Position numbers and translations under genes: made by a program. A stretch of DNA of 64,000 nt from Cymodocea nodosa. Its lineage: Eukaryota; Streptophyta; Magnoliopsida; Alismatales; Cymodoceaceae. The stretch is taken from NCBI GenBank assembly GCA_036874045.1, contig CM072335.1:26171501-26235500 (forward strand), read 5' to 3'. Under the pieces are notes generated by a model, which ran no database searches, was not told the origin of the DNA, and was given only the letters and a program-made list of their open reading frames with translations. Position 1 is the stretch's first letter. The number at the start of each line of letters is the position of its first letter. Shown in pieces: positions 62,825-64,000 of the stretch.

Positions 62825-63554
62825 TGTTGTGATTAAGAGACTTAAATTGAAAGCAAGCAAATACAAATATGCAAGCACACAAAAACAGAATTTTACATGG
62901 AAAACCCCCTCGGTGTGAGGAGATAAAAAACCACAGTCCAACCAATCCAACTAGAAATAATCATTAAATGCAGTTACAGAGTTTAGTTTAAAATCTTCTC
63001 AAGCCAATAACATGCATCTATATCATCCAACTATCGAGAAAAACATCACAATGTAGGTTCTTATTGATCTCCAATAAACTTTGTCTCTGTTTCCTACTAG
63101 CTGAAAAAACCACTGACAGATCTAGAATAACACCCTGACTGGATGCACAGCTCGCCTTCGCCAATAGTTCTCTAGATGAACTACTCTAAGCACAAACTTA
63201 ACTGAACAGCTGCAATCTTGGACAATAGCTTGACCTTCTCTGATTTCTTCGATGGCGCAACACGCAGGGTCTTGCCAGCTCCTTCCTTCTCTTGGTCTTG
63301 CCAACTCCTTCCTATGCGCAAGGATCAACCGTAATCAGAGGCTGCACCGACTGAAAGTAGGAGTCCTTGTGTTGTACCCTCTTTCCTCTATGTGTTGCAG
63401 TGTGTCACGCCCCCTTTCCTCCGTGTGCTGTAGTGATTTCAATCGTTGTTATTATTATTATTTTTTACACATTAGAAAAACGTAATCATGACAAAGATGA
63501 AAACAAATAGAAGAATAGGCCTGATGGGCTCATAGATGGGCGGACGACCCAACA
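62825..63554 (-). mobile_element. Copia 3' LTR (730 bp) in intron 1 of receptor copy E
   Basis: It begins TGTTG and ends CAACA (the usual TG...CA ends with a 5-bp inverted repeat) and is followed on the plus strand by ATCTCCCCCTTC, i.e. a polypurine tract GAAGGGGGAGAT on the minus strand next to the LTR. The left edge coincides exactly with the loss of receptor homology at 62824. The element therefore runs on the minus strand and this is its 3' LTR. The partner LTR and target duplication lie outside the window. Confidence 0.85.
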
Positions 63555-64000
63555 ATCTCCCCCTTCAACCATCTATCATGCTAATCTCTAAGACCAGGGA
63601 TATGAGCACAAATGCTCAATACAATCTCTTTAGAGTTGATCACATCCTGAATCCAATGATAGCTCATACGAATATGCTTGGACCTAGAGTAAAAAGATAA
63701 GTTTTTGGTTAGAAGAATTGTACTTTGACTGTCATCGAATAAAACAAATTCATCTTGCAACAAGCCTATCTCTCTAAATAATCTCTTCAACTATATTAAC
63801 TCCTTACAGGCTTTAGTGGCTACAATGAACTCTACCTCTATAGTAGATAAGGCAATGCACTTCTAAAGTCTAGATTGCTAAGAAATAGCTCCCCCTGTAT
63901 AAGTAAACAAATATCCAAATGTAGACTTTGAGTTGTCTACATCACTTGCCATATTTGAATCTGTAAAACCAACAAGAGTTGGTTCTCCACCACCAAAATA
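63555..64000 (-). pseudogene. Copia pol end (RNase H), broken, continues past right edge
   Basis: The minus strand reads FTDSNMASDVDNSKSTFGYL, then CIALSTIEVEFIVATKACKE and KRLFREIGLLQDEFVLFDDS, then SKHIRMSYHWIQDV. These are the RNase H blocks at the end of a Ty1/Copia polyprotein. Several codons are stops (for example where GAIS is normally followed by W), and the usual tail before the polypurine tract is short. The element is inactive in pol, at least at this end. Confidence 0.85.

Noticed and set aside
1..64000. tRNA or rRNA genes, CRISPR arrays, or integrated viral genes
   Set aside because: None seen by reading; the RT-type sequences are all Copia or LINE, with no movement, coat or pararetroviral motifs.

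Overview
This window is nuclear DNA from a flowering plant, most likely a monocot: two genes have very GC-rich first exons, introns are GT-AG and AT-rich, and every recognisable gene is plant-type. A non-grass commelinid would fit, but the species cannot be fixed from the sequence. The left half (1-30.6 kb) is ordinary gene space and the right half (32.5-64 kb) is a rearranged, repeat-rich receptor-gene cluster.

Gene space. On the minus strand lie the 5' part of tocopherol cyclase VTE1 (262-3110, running off the left edge, with a decayed Copia element in intron 1), a nine-exon atypical bHLH gene of the bHLH68 type (3845-7773) and the eight-exon peroxin gene PEX2 (13268-20421), which uses one GC-AG intron. 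On the plus strand lie a five-exon secreted nucleoside-phosphorylase-like (bark-storage-protein type) gene (22548-24046) and the two-exon CDK-activating kinase gene CDKF-1 (24933-30550, one intron of 4.2 kb). Exon joins were worked out by hand; every join keeps frame and matches what I recall of the families. These genes are not functionally coupled.

Receptor cluster. From 32.5 kb on there are repeated copies and pieces of a malectin-like/LRR receptor gene (LRR-RLK subfamily I architecture). Copy A (33712-37680) has an open 671-codon reading frame: signal peptide, malectin-like region, GDPC motif, LRRs and a hydrophobic C-terminus, with no kinase. It carries an extra chimeric malectin exon joined at a 3-bp microhomology. 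A 3' LRR fragment of A follows (37755-38690). Copy B1 (42505-43664) is a frameshifted piece. Copy C (44835-48294) is open throughout but has ATA where A has its start ATG. Copy D (50576-52067) has three open exons but lacks the signal exon and 3' end. Copy B2 (55325-60098) is a decayed full-length receptor kinase still holding half a kinase domain, and a 410-bp TRIM retroelement has interrupted one of its exons. Copy E (62573 onward) keeps the promoter-like region and signal exon and then meets a Copia LTR. A 3.9-kb LINE+B block occurs twice, nearly identical (39740-43664 and 52560-56485). The 5' module upstream of A, C and E is shared and carries an antisense coding-like fragment.

The most interesting content is this kinase-less malectin-LRR family, with breakpoints that let the recombination history be read. 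No RNA genes or CRISPR arrays were seen, nor any recognisable viral genes.
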